The position numbers and the translations under genes were made by a program. A DNA stretch of 64,000 bases from Granulicella cerasi (GTDB lineage Bacteria > Acidobacteriota > Terriglobia > Terriglobales > Acidobacteriaceae), in the NCBI RefSeq assembly GCF_025685575.1, contig NZ_JAGSYD010000001.1, forward strand, positions 251,852 to 315,851, given 5' to 3'. Positions 49,895-57,735 of the stretch are shown here, one piece after another; position 1 is the first letter of the stretch; the number at the start of each line of letters is the position of its first letter. The notes below the pieces were generated by a model. That model ran no database searches and was not told where the DNA came from. It saw only the letters and a list, made by a program, of their open reading frames with translations.

Positions 49895-49996
49895 GTCTGA
49901 ATCCTAGTCCCTGCCCTTTGGACGCATCCTCATGACGAAGAGTCTGGGCGCGAAACTCCCGACCCTGAACCCTGGCATTGAATCCCGCCCCGGCCT

Positions 49997-51058
49997 CTAC
50001 GGCTGCAGTTGCTTGCTGGCTTCCTTCGAAGGCTTGCCGTGGCCGTACTTCGGGATGCCCGATGAGATGCGCGGCAGGATGAACTCGCGCACGAGGTTCA
50101 CCGCGGCCGTGCCGCCGATGCCGATCACGGTGTTGCGCGCGGCCAGGCCCCAGGCGTTGGTGCTATCGGGGTGGTACGTGCGCGAGATGACGCCGGCCGA
50201 GAAGTTGCCGAGCAGATGCGAGTAGTTCACCTGCGTGTGACCGCTGTTGCCGCGGCAGAAGAGGCCGGAGGCGATCGCGTGCACGGCGCGGTCCTTGTTC
50301 GACGAGCCAGGCCCCATATAGAAGTAGCGCGGGTCCTGGCGGAAGATCGCCGGGAAGACCGCATAGCCGAGCATGCGGCCGATGAAGGCATCGCCGTAGG
50401 CCGCGCCGTAGCGCTTGCCGAAGCCTGCCGCATCGCCGCCGTACTCGGGGAAGGTGTTGTTGCCCTGCTCGATGCCCGCGACGATGCCCGCGGTCAGGAA
50501 CGCCGCCGGGTCGGTCACGGCCTTCAGGCTGAGGTGGAACTTCTGGCGCGCATTCAGCGGCGCCGCGTTCCAGACATAGCTCGTGTTGAAGTTCGGGAAG
50601 ATCGCCAGCACGCGCTGCTTCTCTTCGTCGTGCATCTCCTGCTCGGCGATCTGCTCGACGGTCATGCTCACGGTGACGTCTGCATGGGCCGAAGCGACGG
50701 CCAGCACGATCCCCTGCTCGATGACGCGATCGCCGGGCTTCATCACGACCTTGCCGTCCTCGAACGGTCGCAGGTCGGGCGCGAAAACGCGCAGCGTCCA
50801 GGTGCCGGGCGTGACGCCCTTGATCTCAAAGTGTCCTGCGGAGTCGGCCTTGGCCTCGATCTTCTCTGCCACCTTGCTGTTGTCGGTCAGCACGGCGATC
50901 GCGTTCGGGACAAGGTTGTTGTCCACGTCAATGACGTCGCCTTCGACGATGCCATGCGGCTGCGGTGCAGAGGGCAGCGCGGGCGTTTGCCCCGAGACGG
51001 CGGCAACGCTGGCAAGCAAGAGCACGAAGCAGGAGCCTGAAAGTCTTGAAAGGAACAC
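49997..51058 (-). CDS. Secreted protein with carboxypeptidase-regulatory-like domain
   Basis: About 353 residues. After a signal peptide (SGSCFVLLLASVAAVSGQ), residues about 38-115 form a CarboxypepD_reg-like beta sandwich: GIVEGDVIDVDNNLVPNAIA, AGHFEIKGVTPGTWTLRVFA. A helical or membrane-associated part follows (FGKRYGAAYGDAFIGRMLGY, NTVIGIGGTAAVNLVREFI). This N-terminal sandwich is common in acidobacterial outer-membrane-related proteins. The frame is open back to 51235, but the sequence there overlaps the ligase promoter region; GTG 51058 is chosen on the signal peptide, without a clear ribosome site. Confidence 0.72.
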   Translation of the reverse strand: MFLSRLSGSCFVLLLASVAAVSGQTPALPSAPQPHGIVEGDVIDVDNNLVPNAIAVLTDNSKVAEKIEAKADSAGHFEIKGVTPGTWTLRVFAPDLRPFEDGKVVMKPGDRVIEQGIVLAVASAHADVTVSMTVEQIAEQEMHDEEKQRVLAIFPNFNTSYVWNAAPLNARQKFHLSLKAVTDPAAFLTAGIVAGIEQGNNTFPEYGGDAAGFGKRYGAAYGDAFIGRMLGYAVFPAIFRQDPRYFYMGPGSSNKDRAVHAIASGLFCRGNSGHTQVNYSHLLGNFSAGVISRTYHPDSTNAWGLAARNTVIGIGGTAAVNLVREFILPRISSGIPKYGHGKPSKEASKQLQP

Positions 51059-51204
51059 AGTGAAATGTAGGATGCAGCTTTTCGTGCAGTTTGGCAAAAC
51101 GTCTTTCGATCGCCTCTTTGACGCCGCTGGAACGGACCGTCCACCGAATGCGCCCGATGGGAAGCGTCCGCAGACGACGCACCACGCATCCCATAACTGC
51201 AGCC

Positions 51205-53148
51205 ATGGGAAGCGCACGGTTTCACGAAGTCTCACAACTCGCGGAAGCGTTGTCGAAAGAGGCCAGCCGCCTGAAGAAGCGCGCAGCGATCGCCGAGGCG
51301 ATGCTGCGCGTGCACAACGGAGGCGGCGATGAGAGCCTTGCGCTCTTCACGCGCTACCTTGCCGGAGAGCCCTTCGCTGAAGCCGACGCACGCAAGCTGA
51401 ACGCCGGCGGCGCGATCCTTTCGCGCGTGGTGAAGAAGGTTTCCGGCGCGAACGATGCGATGCTCACCGCTGCCTATCGCAAGCACGGCGACCTTGGCGC
51501 AGCGGCGTTTGATCTGTTGCAGGGCGAAGCGCCGAGCGAGGCCGGGTTGACGCTGGCAGCGGTGGACGCGGCATTCGATGCGATGGCAACAGCGCGCTCG
51601 ACAGCGATGCGGGAAGCGGCGCTGGAAGCTCTGCTCTCGCAGGCCACCGCGCTCGAGGCGAAGTATCTGCTGAAGCTGATGCTCGGCGACATGCGCATCG
51701 GCGTGAAGGCGAGCCTTGTCGAAGAAGCCGTGGCTGAGGCCGCTACGCAGGCAGATCGCGCGACCACGCCAGCCGAGGTACGCCATGCCGTGATGCTCGA
51801 AGCCGACCTCGGCTGCGCGGCGGTGATGGCCTTCCGTGGAACGCTGCATGAAGCGCGCATGAGGCTGTTTCATCCGCTCGGCTTCATGCTGGCCTCACCG
51901 GTCGAGACGCCGGAGGAAGCGGTCGAGCGCTTCACCGCGAAGCCCAAAGCCGCGCCGGAACCGAAGAAGCGCAAGGGTAGGAAGGCGGACGACCTGATCG
52001 CCGACGACAGCGCCGAGGAGGCGCTTGCCGAAGCCGTCGAGGCCGAGGCCGCAGAGACCGCACCGGACGCCGAGACCGATACGCCGGGCATTCACGCGCT
52101 GCTCGAAGACAAGTTCGACGGCATGCGTGCGCAGCTTCATTTCGGCGACCCCGCGCAACCCGGTCGTGTCGCGCTCTACTCGCGCAATCGCGAAGACATC
52201 ACCGAGAGCTTCCCCGAACTGGTCGAGGCGTTCGCGCAGGCAGATTCGACCGGTGCCACGATTCTCGATGGAGAAATTCTTGGCTGGGATTTCGCCACGG
52301 GCAAAGCGCTCCCCTTTGCTACGCTCGGCCAGCGCATCGGCCGCAAGCGCATCACCAACGAAACGCGGACGCGCATTCCGGTGGTCTTCATGGCCTTCGA
52401 CGTGATGTTCGCGCACGACGAACTCGTGCTGCCGAAGCCGCTGCGCGAGCGCCGCGAGCTGCTCGAGTCACTCGCCGCACAGCTGATCCCGCAAGCGACC
52501 TCTCCGCTGGAGCTCGACGCGGCCGTGGTGCCTGGCGGGCTCTTCGCGGCAACCGTGGGCGACGACGCGAGGGAGCGTCTGCTGCTTTCCCATGCGGTCG
52601 AGGTCGAATCCGCCGACGCGATCGACCGCGCCTACACCGATGCCCGCAACCGCGCTAATGAAGGCGTGATGATCAAGGCCGCGAACTCGGCGTACCTGCC
52701 CGGGCGTCGAGGACTGGCGTGGGTGAAACTGAAGCGCACGCTGCCGACGCTGGACGTAGTGATCACCGGAGCGGAGTTCGGACACGGTCGCCGCGCAGGC
52801 GTGCTGAGCGACTACACCTTCGCCGTGCGCAACGCCGAGGGGGAGCTGGAGAACGTCGGCAAGGCGTACTCCGGCGTCACCGACGCCGAGATCGCCGAGC
52901 TGACCGAGTGGCTGCAGGCGCACACGCTCACCGATCACGGGCACTTCCGCACGGTGGAACCGCTGCGCGTGTTGGAGGTCGCCTTCAATAACGTGATGCG
53001 CTCGGAGCGGCATTCCTCCGGGTTCGCGCTGCGCTTCCCTCGCATCATTCGCCTGCGCGACGACAAGCCGGTCTCCGAAATCGATACGGTCGAGCGCGTC
53101 GAGGAGATCTTCCAGATGCAGCCGGACAAAGTCGCCGACGAAGAATAG
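51205..53148 (+). CDS. ATP-dependent DNA ligase
   Basis: 647 residues. The N-terminal 230 residues are the helical DNA-binding domain. The nucleotidyltransferase core has motif I LEDKFDGMRAQLH (adenylated Lys 303), motif III ATILDGEILGWD, motif IV VFMAFDVMF and motif V EGVMIKAANSAYLPGRRGLA (quoted in full family context) with WVKLKR. An OB-fold follows, with FRTVEPLRVLEVAFNNVM. Between the first two domains is an extra low-complexity stretch of about 50 residues rich in Lys, Glu and Ala. All catalytic motifs are intact. Likely a repair ligase in addition to the NAD-dependent LigA expected elsewhere. Divergent from 49997-51058. Confidence 0.94.
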   Translation: MGSARFHEVSQLAEALSKEASRLKKRAAIAEAMLRVHNGGGDESLALFTRYLAGEPFAEADARKLNAGGAILSRVVKKVSGANDAMLTAAYRKHGDLGAAAFDLLQGEAPSEAGLTLAAVDAAFDAMATARSTAMREAALEALLSQATALEAKYLLKLMLGDMRIGVKASLVEEAVAEAATQADRATTPAEVRHAVMLEADLGCAAVMAFRGTLHEARMRLFHPLGFMLASPVETPEEAVERFTAKPKAAPEPKKRKGRKADDLIADDSAEEALAEAVEAEAAETAPDAETDTPGIHALLEDKFDGMRAQLHFGDPAQPGRVALYSRNREDITESFPELVEAFAQADSTGATILDGEILGWDFATGKALPFATLGQRIGRKRITNETRTRIPVVFMAFDVMFAHDELVLPKPLRERRELLESLAAQLIPQATSPLELDAAVVPGGLFAATVGDDARERLLLSHAVEVESADAIDRAYTDARNRANEGVMIKAANSAYLPGRRGLAWVKLKRTLPTLDVVITGAEFGHGRRAGVLSDYTFAVRNAEGELENVGKAYSGVTDAEIAELTEWLQAHTLTDHGHFRTVEPLRVLEVAFNNVMRSERHSSGFALRFPRIIRLRDDKPVSEIDTVERVEEIFQMQPDKVADEE

Positions 53149-53177
53149 CCATCCGAGGATGCCGGGTTCTACAGACC

Positions 53178-53219
53178 GGGTGCCCCAGGTCTCGCTTCTG
53201 AGACATGGGTTTGCAGGAT
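53178..53219 (+). repeat. REP-like palindrome, class 1
   Basis: GGGTGCCCCAGGTCTCG, CTTCT, GAGACATGGG, TTTGCAGGAT, 30 bases after the ligase stop. Confidence 0.85.
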
Positions 53220-53247
53220 AGGTCAGCGCACCTCAGCATCTCGCTCT

Positions 53248-53278
53248 CCCACACCTACTGCGCAGATAAGGGGCAGCC
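53248..53278 (-). repeat. REP-like palindrome, class 2 (degenerate)
   Basis: CCCACACCTACTGCGCAGAT, then AAGGGGCAGCC. It pairs in inverse with 53178-53219. The gap between the ligase and the DUF882 gene (about 330 bases) otherwise holds nothing recognisable. Confidence 0.6.
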
Positions 53279-53478
53279 GGCCTCGGTCGCCCGCCATCCG
53301 GCTTCGGCACGCCAAGCGCCTGCGTGCGGATGTTTGACAATGACAAAACGATGACGCTCAGCCCCAGGCAACCCGAAATCCGACAGGTAAAATAGAGAAA
53401 GCCAAATGAGAAATCGCAATCGCGATTCCGAGCGTGGCGAATGCAGCAGATTCTCGACCGACTGGAGCTCCACGGATT

Positions 53479-54135
53479 TTGAATTTTCCCTCCCGGCCCG
53501 CTTTCTCTCTGTTTGCCACGAAGTTTCTCGCAGCTTTCACGCTTTTCGGCTCGCTCACCCTTGCCAGCGGTTGTGGCATCGAGCGCCACACCGAAGCGAT
53601 GACCGCCACCGCCGCCGTTGAGCCTTCGCCCGAAGGCCAGAAGTACGAACTCCGTCTGCACCATCTCCACACCGGCGAGAGCATCGACGTCGTTTACCGC
53701 ATTGGCGATGCGTACGTGCCAGCGGCGATTGATGAGCTGAACCACTTCCTTCGCGATCACCGCACGGAAGCCGCCAGCCACTACGATCCCAAGGAGTTCG
53801 ACACGCTGCACGCCGTGCTGGCGAAGCTGAACCGTCCGGACGCGACGATCGATATCGTCTGCGGCTACCGCACGCCCTGGTCGAATAACTTCCTGCGCAC
53901 CCGCGGCGGGCATGTGAAGCCGAAGGTGACCGGCGTGGCTGAGCACTCGCAGCACATGCTGGCGAAGGCCATCGATATCCGCGTTCCCGGCGTGAACACG
54001 CGCACCCTGCGCGATGCCGCGCTGAGCCTGCACGCCGGCGGCGTAGGCTACTACCCGACCAGCCAGTTCGTGCACGTGGACGTCGGCCCGGTGCGCCAGT
54101 GGAGCTTTGGCGGACGCCACTCGCGCGAAGGTTAA
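53479..54135 (+). CDS. DUF882 / YcbK-like peptidase M15-fold lipoprotein
   Basis: About 218 residues. A lipobox-like LASGC follows a hydrophobic signal (FLAAFTLFGSLTLASGC). The domain contains DIVCGYRTPWSNNFLR, VAEHSQHMLAKAIDIRVPGV and FVHVDVGPVRQW, which supply the SxxHxxG-like D-His-D-His zinc-site pattern of M15/YcbK peptidoglycan peptidases (here SQHMLAKAID and HVD). Likely acts on peptidoglycan peptide stems. The start is uncertain: TTG 53479 has GGAG 11 bases upstream, GTG 53434 is the other option. Confidence 0.87.
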   Translation: MNFPSRPAFSLFATKFLAAFTLFGSLTLASGCGIERHTEAMTATAAVEPSPEGQKYELRLHHLHTGESIDVVYRIGDAYVPAAIDELNHFLRDHRTEAASHYDPKEFDTLHAVLAKLNRPDATIDIVCGYRTPWSNNFLRTRGGHVKPKVTGVAEHSQHMLAKAIDIRVPGVNTRTLRDAALSLHAGGVGYYPTSQFVHVDVGPVRQWSFGGRHSREG

Positions 54136-54152
54136 ACGGCCTCGTATTGAAA

Positions 54153-54188
54153 CAAGAACGCCCTGCTGCGATGCAGGGCATTCTTGTC
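54153..54188 (+). terminator. Rho-independent terminator after the DUF882 gene
   Basis: CAAGAACGCCCTGC / GCAGGGCATTCTTG stem over a 6-base loop with one bulge pair, followed by TCTT. Confidence 0.75.
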
Positions 54189-54203
54189 TTGCGCAGTAAG
54201 AAC

Positions 54204-54245
54204 GGGTGCCCCAGGTCTCGCGTTTGAGACCTGGGGTTGCAGGAT
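54204..54245 (+). repeat. REP-like palindrome, class 1
   Basis: GGGTGCCCCAGGTCTCG, CGTTT, GAGACCTGGGGTTGCAGGAT. Confidence 0.88.
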
Positions 54246-54266
54246 GCTCGCGGAGATTGGTGGTCT

Positions 54267-54306
54267 CCCACCCGTCCGCATGAAGCCGCGTACGGATGGG
54301 GCACCC
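54267..54306 (-). repeat. REP-like palindrome, class 3
   Basis: CCCACCCGTCCGC, ATGAAGCC loop region, GCGTACGGATGGGGCACCC. Confidence 0.8.
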
Positions 54307-54351
54307 GGCAGTATGGGTTGTGATGACCGACCCCTGAAGAAGCCGTGGACT

Positions 54352-54383
54352 CCCAGGTCTCAGAAGCGAGACCTGGGGCACCC
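54352..54383 (-). repeat. REP-like palindrome, class 1
   Basis: CCCAGGTCTC, AGAAGC, GAGACCTGGGGCACCC, followed by GTTCGTG; inverse of 54204-54245 with the class 3 element between. Confidence 0.85.
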
Positions 54384-54402
54384 GTTCGTGCAGAGCACGA
54401 AA

Positions 54403-55164
54403 CTACTTGCCAGGCGTGATCTTCACGGCCTTGCCGTTCTTGAAGTCGATGTCGATGGGATGGCCCATGTTGTCGTAGGTCACGGTGCGGTCGCCGATCG
54501 TGTCGCCATGCGGATCGATCACCTGGCCGATGGACAACATGCACTCGTTCTCCGTCATGCCGACGGCGACCTCATGCTTTTCGATGTGCGCCCAGACCTC
54601 CGGGCCCCAGTGTTTGTAAAGCGTGTGCGGATCGTCGTAGAAGAAGATCTCGTCGCTCAGGAACTCATACGCTCCATCCACGTAGTGCCCGATGGACATG
54701 GCGTAAAGCTGCTTCGGGTCTGCGCTCTTCGGCATGGTGAACGCCATGAGCACGTGCTTGGAGCCGGCGGAGATGCGCGAGACGGCACGACCGCTCGCAG
54801 GCGCCACCTGCTCGAAGATGTCCTTCACTTCGAGCGGCTCCGCGCCGCGCAGCGTGCCGACGCGCTTGGTCCAGTCGACGTGCTTGCCGGTGTCCTTGTA
54901 GTAGTCCATCTGATCAGCGGCGGAGATCCACACGGTCTTGCCGATCAGTTCGCGTTCGTCCTTCAGCGAGTCGGGGTGCTGCTTCTTGAGGAAGACGTCA
55001 TCGTCCGCGGTGAGCTTGCGGCTGGGGCCGGGCTGGTTGTAGGCCGCAGCGGTGGGGGCGTTTTCGTCCACGGCGCGCTTGTGCTTGATGTACGCAACCT
55101 CGATGCCGGTGGCCAACACGAGCGCGGCTACCGAAGCCAGCGCAAACTTCACTCCATTCGTCAT
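54403..55164 (-). CDS. Membrane-anchored protein of unknown function, BamE-like C-terminus
   Basis: 253 residues. One N-terminal membrane anchor (VKFALASVAALVLATGIEVAYI) precedes a periplasmic domain. The central region (LIGKTVWISAADQMDYYKDTG, quoted in part; LEVKDIFEQVAPASG) is not recognisable. The last 50 residues (GMTENECMLSIGQVID, DRTVTYDNMGHPIDIDFKNG) have the GMT-start, two-strand layout of the SmpA/BamE domain family, but the similarity is by pattern only. Monocistronic. Confidence 0.72.
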   Translation of the reverse strand: MTNGVKFALASVAALVLATGIEVAYIKHKRAVDENAPTAAAYNQPGPSRKLTADDDVFLKKQHPDSLKDERELIGKTVWISAADQMDYYKDTGKHVDWTKRVGTLRGAEPLEVKDIFEQVAPASGRAVSRISAGSKHVLMAFTMPKSADPKQLYAMSIGHYVDGAYEFLSDEIFFYDDPHTLYKHWGPEVWAHIEKHEVAVGMTENECMLSIGQVIDPHGDTIGDRTVTYDNMGHPIDIDFKNGKAVKITPGK

Positions 55165-55295
55165 GCTGTGTCGTTCTCCTCAAAGCGTGGGATGCAGAGT
55201 GCGCGGCGCACGGTCGCATCGGTGGTGACACAAGGCTATCGCATGAAGGAAGGACGATGCGGGGGAGGACTCTCGGATGGGCCCGACGGTGGCTC

Positions 55296-55366
55296 AGAGA
55301 TCAGAAATAAGAGATAAGAGATAAGAGATAAGAGATTGTTCGTGCTGATCTCTTATTTCTTATCTC
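55296..55366. repeat. 7-bp tandem repeats with inverted arm
   Basis: GAGATAA is repeated three times (55311-55331) after AGAAATAAGAGAT (55303-55315), which is matched by ATCTCTTATTTCT at 55348-55360. Several alternative hairpins can form. It begins 10 bases past the MFS stop. Confidence 0.85.
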
Positions 55367-55376
55367 TCATCTCTCG

Positions 55377-56723
55377 CTAATTAATCGGCTCTGTCGTGGC
55401 GAACTGCTCTTCGGCGCGCTTCAGGTCGTCGGCCGTCAGGCGGTCGACGCTGCGCAGCGCCGGGAAGAACACGGCCCACAGGCCCACGATCGACAGGCTG
55501 GCAATGCCGCCGAAGATCACCGCGCGCACCGCGCCCCACCAGTGTGCTGTGAGACCGCTCTCATACTCGCCGAGTTCGTTCGACGCGCCCAGGAAGAGCA
55601 TGTTCACCGCCGACACGCGGCCACGCATCTCCGCAGGTGTGGCGAGTTGCAGGATGCTGCCGCGCACCACCATGCTCACCATGTCAAACGCACCGAGCAG
55701 AAAGAGTGCACAGCAGCTCAGCGGGATCGAACGGCTGATGCCGAAGATGATCGTGGCCAGCGCGAAGATCGTGACGCTCCACAGCATCTTCTTGCCCGCC
55801 TGCCGTTGCAGCGGACGCATCGACAGATAAAGCGACATACCCAGCGCGCCGAGGCTCGGCATCGCACGCAGCAGGCCCAGCGTTGTGGCCTGGCCGTGCA
55901 GTACCTGCTCGGCGTAGATGGGCAGCAACGACGTTGCGCCGCCGAAGAGTACCGCGAAAAGATCGAGCGAGATGGAGCCGAGCAGCAGACGCGTGCTCAA
56001 TACGTAGCGCAGGCCGTCGAGCGCGGAGTCCAGCGAGAAGCCGCGCTTCTCTGCGGCCTCGCGCGGATGCACGAACGAGATGCAGACCATGAAGAGCACG
56101 AACGCCGCTAAGGCCACGCAGTACACGATCGGCGCGCCCTGCAGGCGACCGATTGCGGGGATCCACCTCGCCAGCGGCAAGGTGAAGAGAATGCCGCCAA
56201 CCATCGGGCCAAGCATGTTTGCGGTCTTGAAGATGCTCGCGTTCCAGGTGACCGCGTTGAGGAAGTGCTCCTTCGGCACCAGGAGCGGCAGCAACGACTG
56301 CTGCGCAGGGCCGGCAAACGAACGGCCCGTACCGATGAGAAAGAGGAAGCCGTACACCGGCCAGACACTGCTGACGCCGCGCAGCGTGAGCCAGAGCAGA
56401 CCGGCGCTCGCGAGGATCTGCGCGAGGTAGCAGATCAGCAACACGCGGCGGCGGTCAAAGAGATCGGAAACATGGCCCGCGGGCAGCACAAACAACATAC
56501 CCGGCAGGAAGAGCGCGAGGCCCGTGTAGCCGAGCGCCAGCGCGGAGTGCGTGAGCTGGTACACATGCCACGCGACGGCAACGGCCTGCGCCTCTGCGCC
56601 GGTGGTGCCGATAAAGCGTGCCAGCGCCAGCGAGCGGAACTCGCCATACTGCCAGGCGACCATCGAGTTGCGCGTAACCGTTTTGGATTCAGCCGTGGGG
56701 GGAGGACTACCAGCTTCTGCCAT
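55377..56723 (-). CDS. MFS exporter (EntS-like)
   Basis: Inner-membrane transporter of 448 residues with about 12 hydrophobic segments. The start FRSLALARFIGTTGAEAQAVA and the loop FDRRRVLLICYLAQILAS (inter-helix 2-3 DRxxR-type motif), with RLQGAPIVYCVALA in mid-protein, fit the MFS_3 (enterobactin exporter-type) group. Pro/Ser-rich cytoplasmic N-terminus, acidic C-terminus. Monocistronic and divergent from murQ. Substrate unknown. Confidence 0.88.
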   Translation of the reverse strand: MAEAGSPPPTAESKTVTRNSMVAWQYGEFRSLALARFIGTTGAEAQAVAVAWHVYQLTHSALALGYTGLALFLPGMLFVLPAGHVSDLFDRRRVLLICYLAQILASAGLLWLTLRGVSSVWPVYGFLFLIGTGRSFAGPAQQSLLPLLVPKEHFLNAVTWNASIFKTANMLGPMVGGILFTLPLARWIPAIGRLQGAPIVYCVALAAFVLFMVCISFVHPREAAEKRGFSLDSALDGLRYVLSTRLLLGSISLDLFAVLFGGATSLLPIYAEQVLHGQATTLGLLRAMPSLGALGMSLYLSMRPLQRQAGKKMLWSVTIFALATIIFGISRSIPLSCCALFLLGAFDMVSMVVRGSILQLATPAEMRGRVSAVNMLFLGASNELGEYESGLTAHWWGAVRAVIFGGIASLSIVGLWAVFFPALRSVDRLTADDLKRAEEQFATTEPIN

Positions 56724-56807
56724 AGCCTCTATCGTCCCACACTTATCGCTTTGCGACGGTGCAGGACAACCGTACGTTGCCCGCTCCCGCAGCTTGCGCG
56801 AAGATGA

Positions 56808-57728
56808 ATGCTGATGAGTAAGCCTCTGGAAGACCTCGCCTCACTGACCACCGAACAGCGCAACCCGCGCTCGCTGCATCTCGACGACATGCCGACGAGC
56901 GAGATGCTCAACGTCATCAACGATGAGGACGCGACCGTTGCCGGCATCGTGCGTGGACAGATCCCGCAGATCGCCCGCGCCATCGACGGGATGGCCGAGC
57001 GCATGAATCGCGGCGGCAGAATCTTCTACATCGGCGCAGGCACCAGCGGACGCCTCGGTGTGCTCGACGCCAGCGAGTGCCCGCCGACCTTCTCCGTTCC
57101 TGCCGATCTCGTGCAGGGCATCATCGCAGGCGGCGACAGCGCGCTGCGGCTTTCCAGCGAGCATTCAGAAGATTCGCGCGAGCAAGGCGCGCAGGAGTTG
57201 CAGAACGCAGGCTTCGCCATCGACGGCAAGCCGGACACCTTGCTCGGCATCGCCGCCAGCGGACGCACGCCCTACGTGCTCGGCGCAATGGAATATGCGC
57301 GCAGCAAAGGCGGTCTCGTACTCGGACTGAGCTGTGTGGCAAACTCGCCGGTCGCACAGGCTGCAGATATCGCGATCACGCCCGTCACCGGCCCCGAGGT
57401 CGTCACCGGGTCCACGCGCATGAAGGCGGGCACAGCGACGAAGCTCGTGTTGAACATGCTCTCCACCGGCGTGATGGTGCGCACCGGCGCAACCTACGGC
57501 AACCTGATGGTGAACGTGCGCGCGACGAACGCGAAACTTGTCGATCGCGCCGAACGCATCGTGGCCGAAGCGACGGGTGCCAGCAGCGAAGAGGCTGCAG
57601 AAGCCCTGCGCGCGGCGGGGATGATCGTAAAGACCGCGATCGTCATGCTGCAGCGCAAGCTCACGCGCGAAGACGCCGAAGCGGCCCTGGCAAAGGCGCA
57701 CGGTGTATTGCGTGACGTGCTGGGCTAG
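56808..57728 (+). CDS. murQ: N-acetylmuramic acid 6-phosphate etherase
   Basis: Splits MurNAc-6-phosphate to GlcNAc-6-phosphate and D-lactate in cell-wall recycling; about 306 residues. SIS-domain sugar-binding motifs are FYIGAGTSGRLGVLDASECP, ASGRTPYVLGAMEYAR and GPEVVTGSTRMKAGTATKLV (each a classic MurQ block), and the catalytic Glu lies in DASECPPTF. Start ATG at 56808 or 56814. No anmK, murP or amgK gene is nearby. Confidence 0.95.
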   Translation: MLMSKPLEDLASLTTEQRNPRSLHLDDMPTSEMLNVINDEDATVAGIVRGQIPQIARAIDGMAERMNRGGRIFYIGAGTSGRLGVLDASECPPTFSVPADLVQGIIAGGDSALRLSSEHSEDSREQGAQELQNAGFAIDGKPDTLLGIAASGRTPYVLGAMEYARSKGGLVLGLSCVANSPVAQAADIAITPVTGPEVVTGSTRMKAGTATKLVLNMLSTGVMVRTGATYGNLMVNVRATNAKLVDRAERIVAEATGASSEEAAEALRAAGMIVKTAIVMLQRKLTREDAEAALAKAHGVLRDVLG

Positions 57729-57735
57729 GGGCTGA

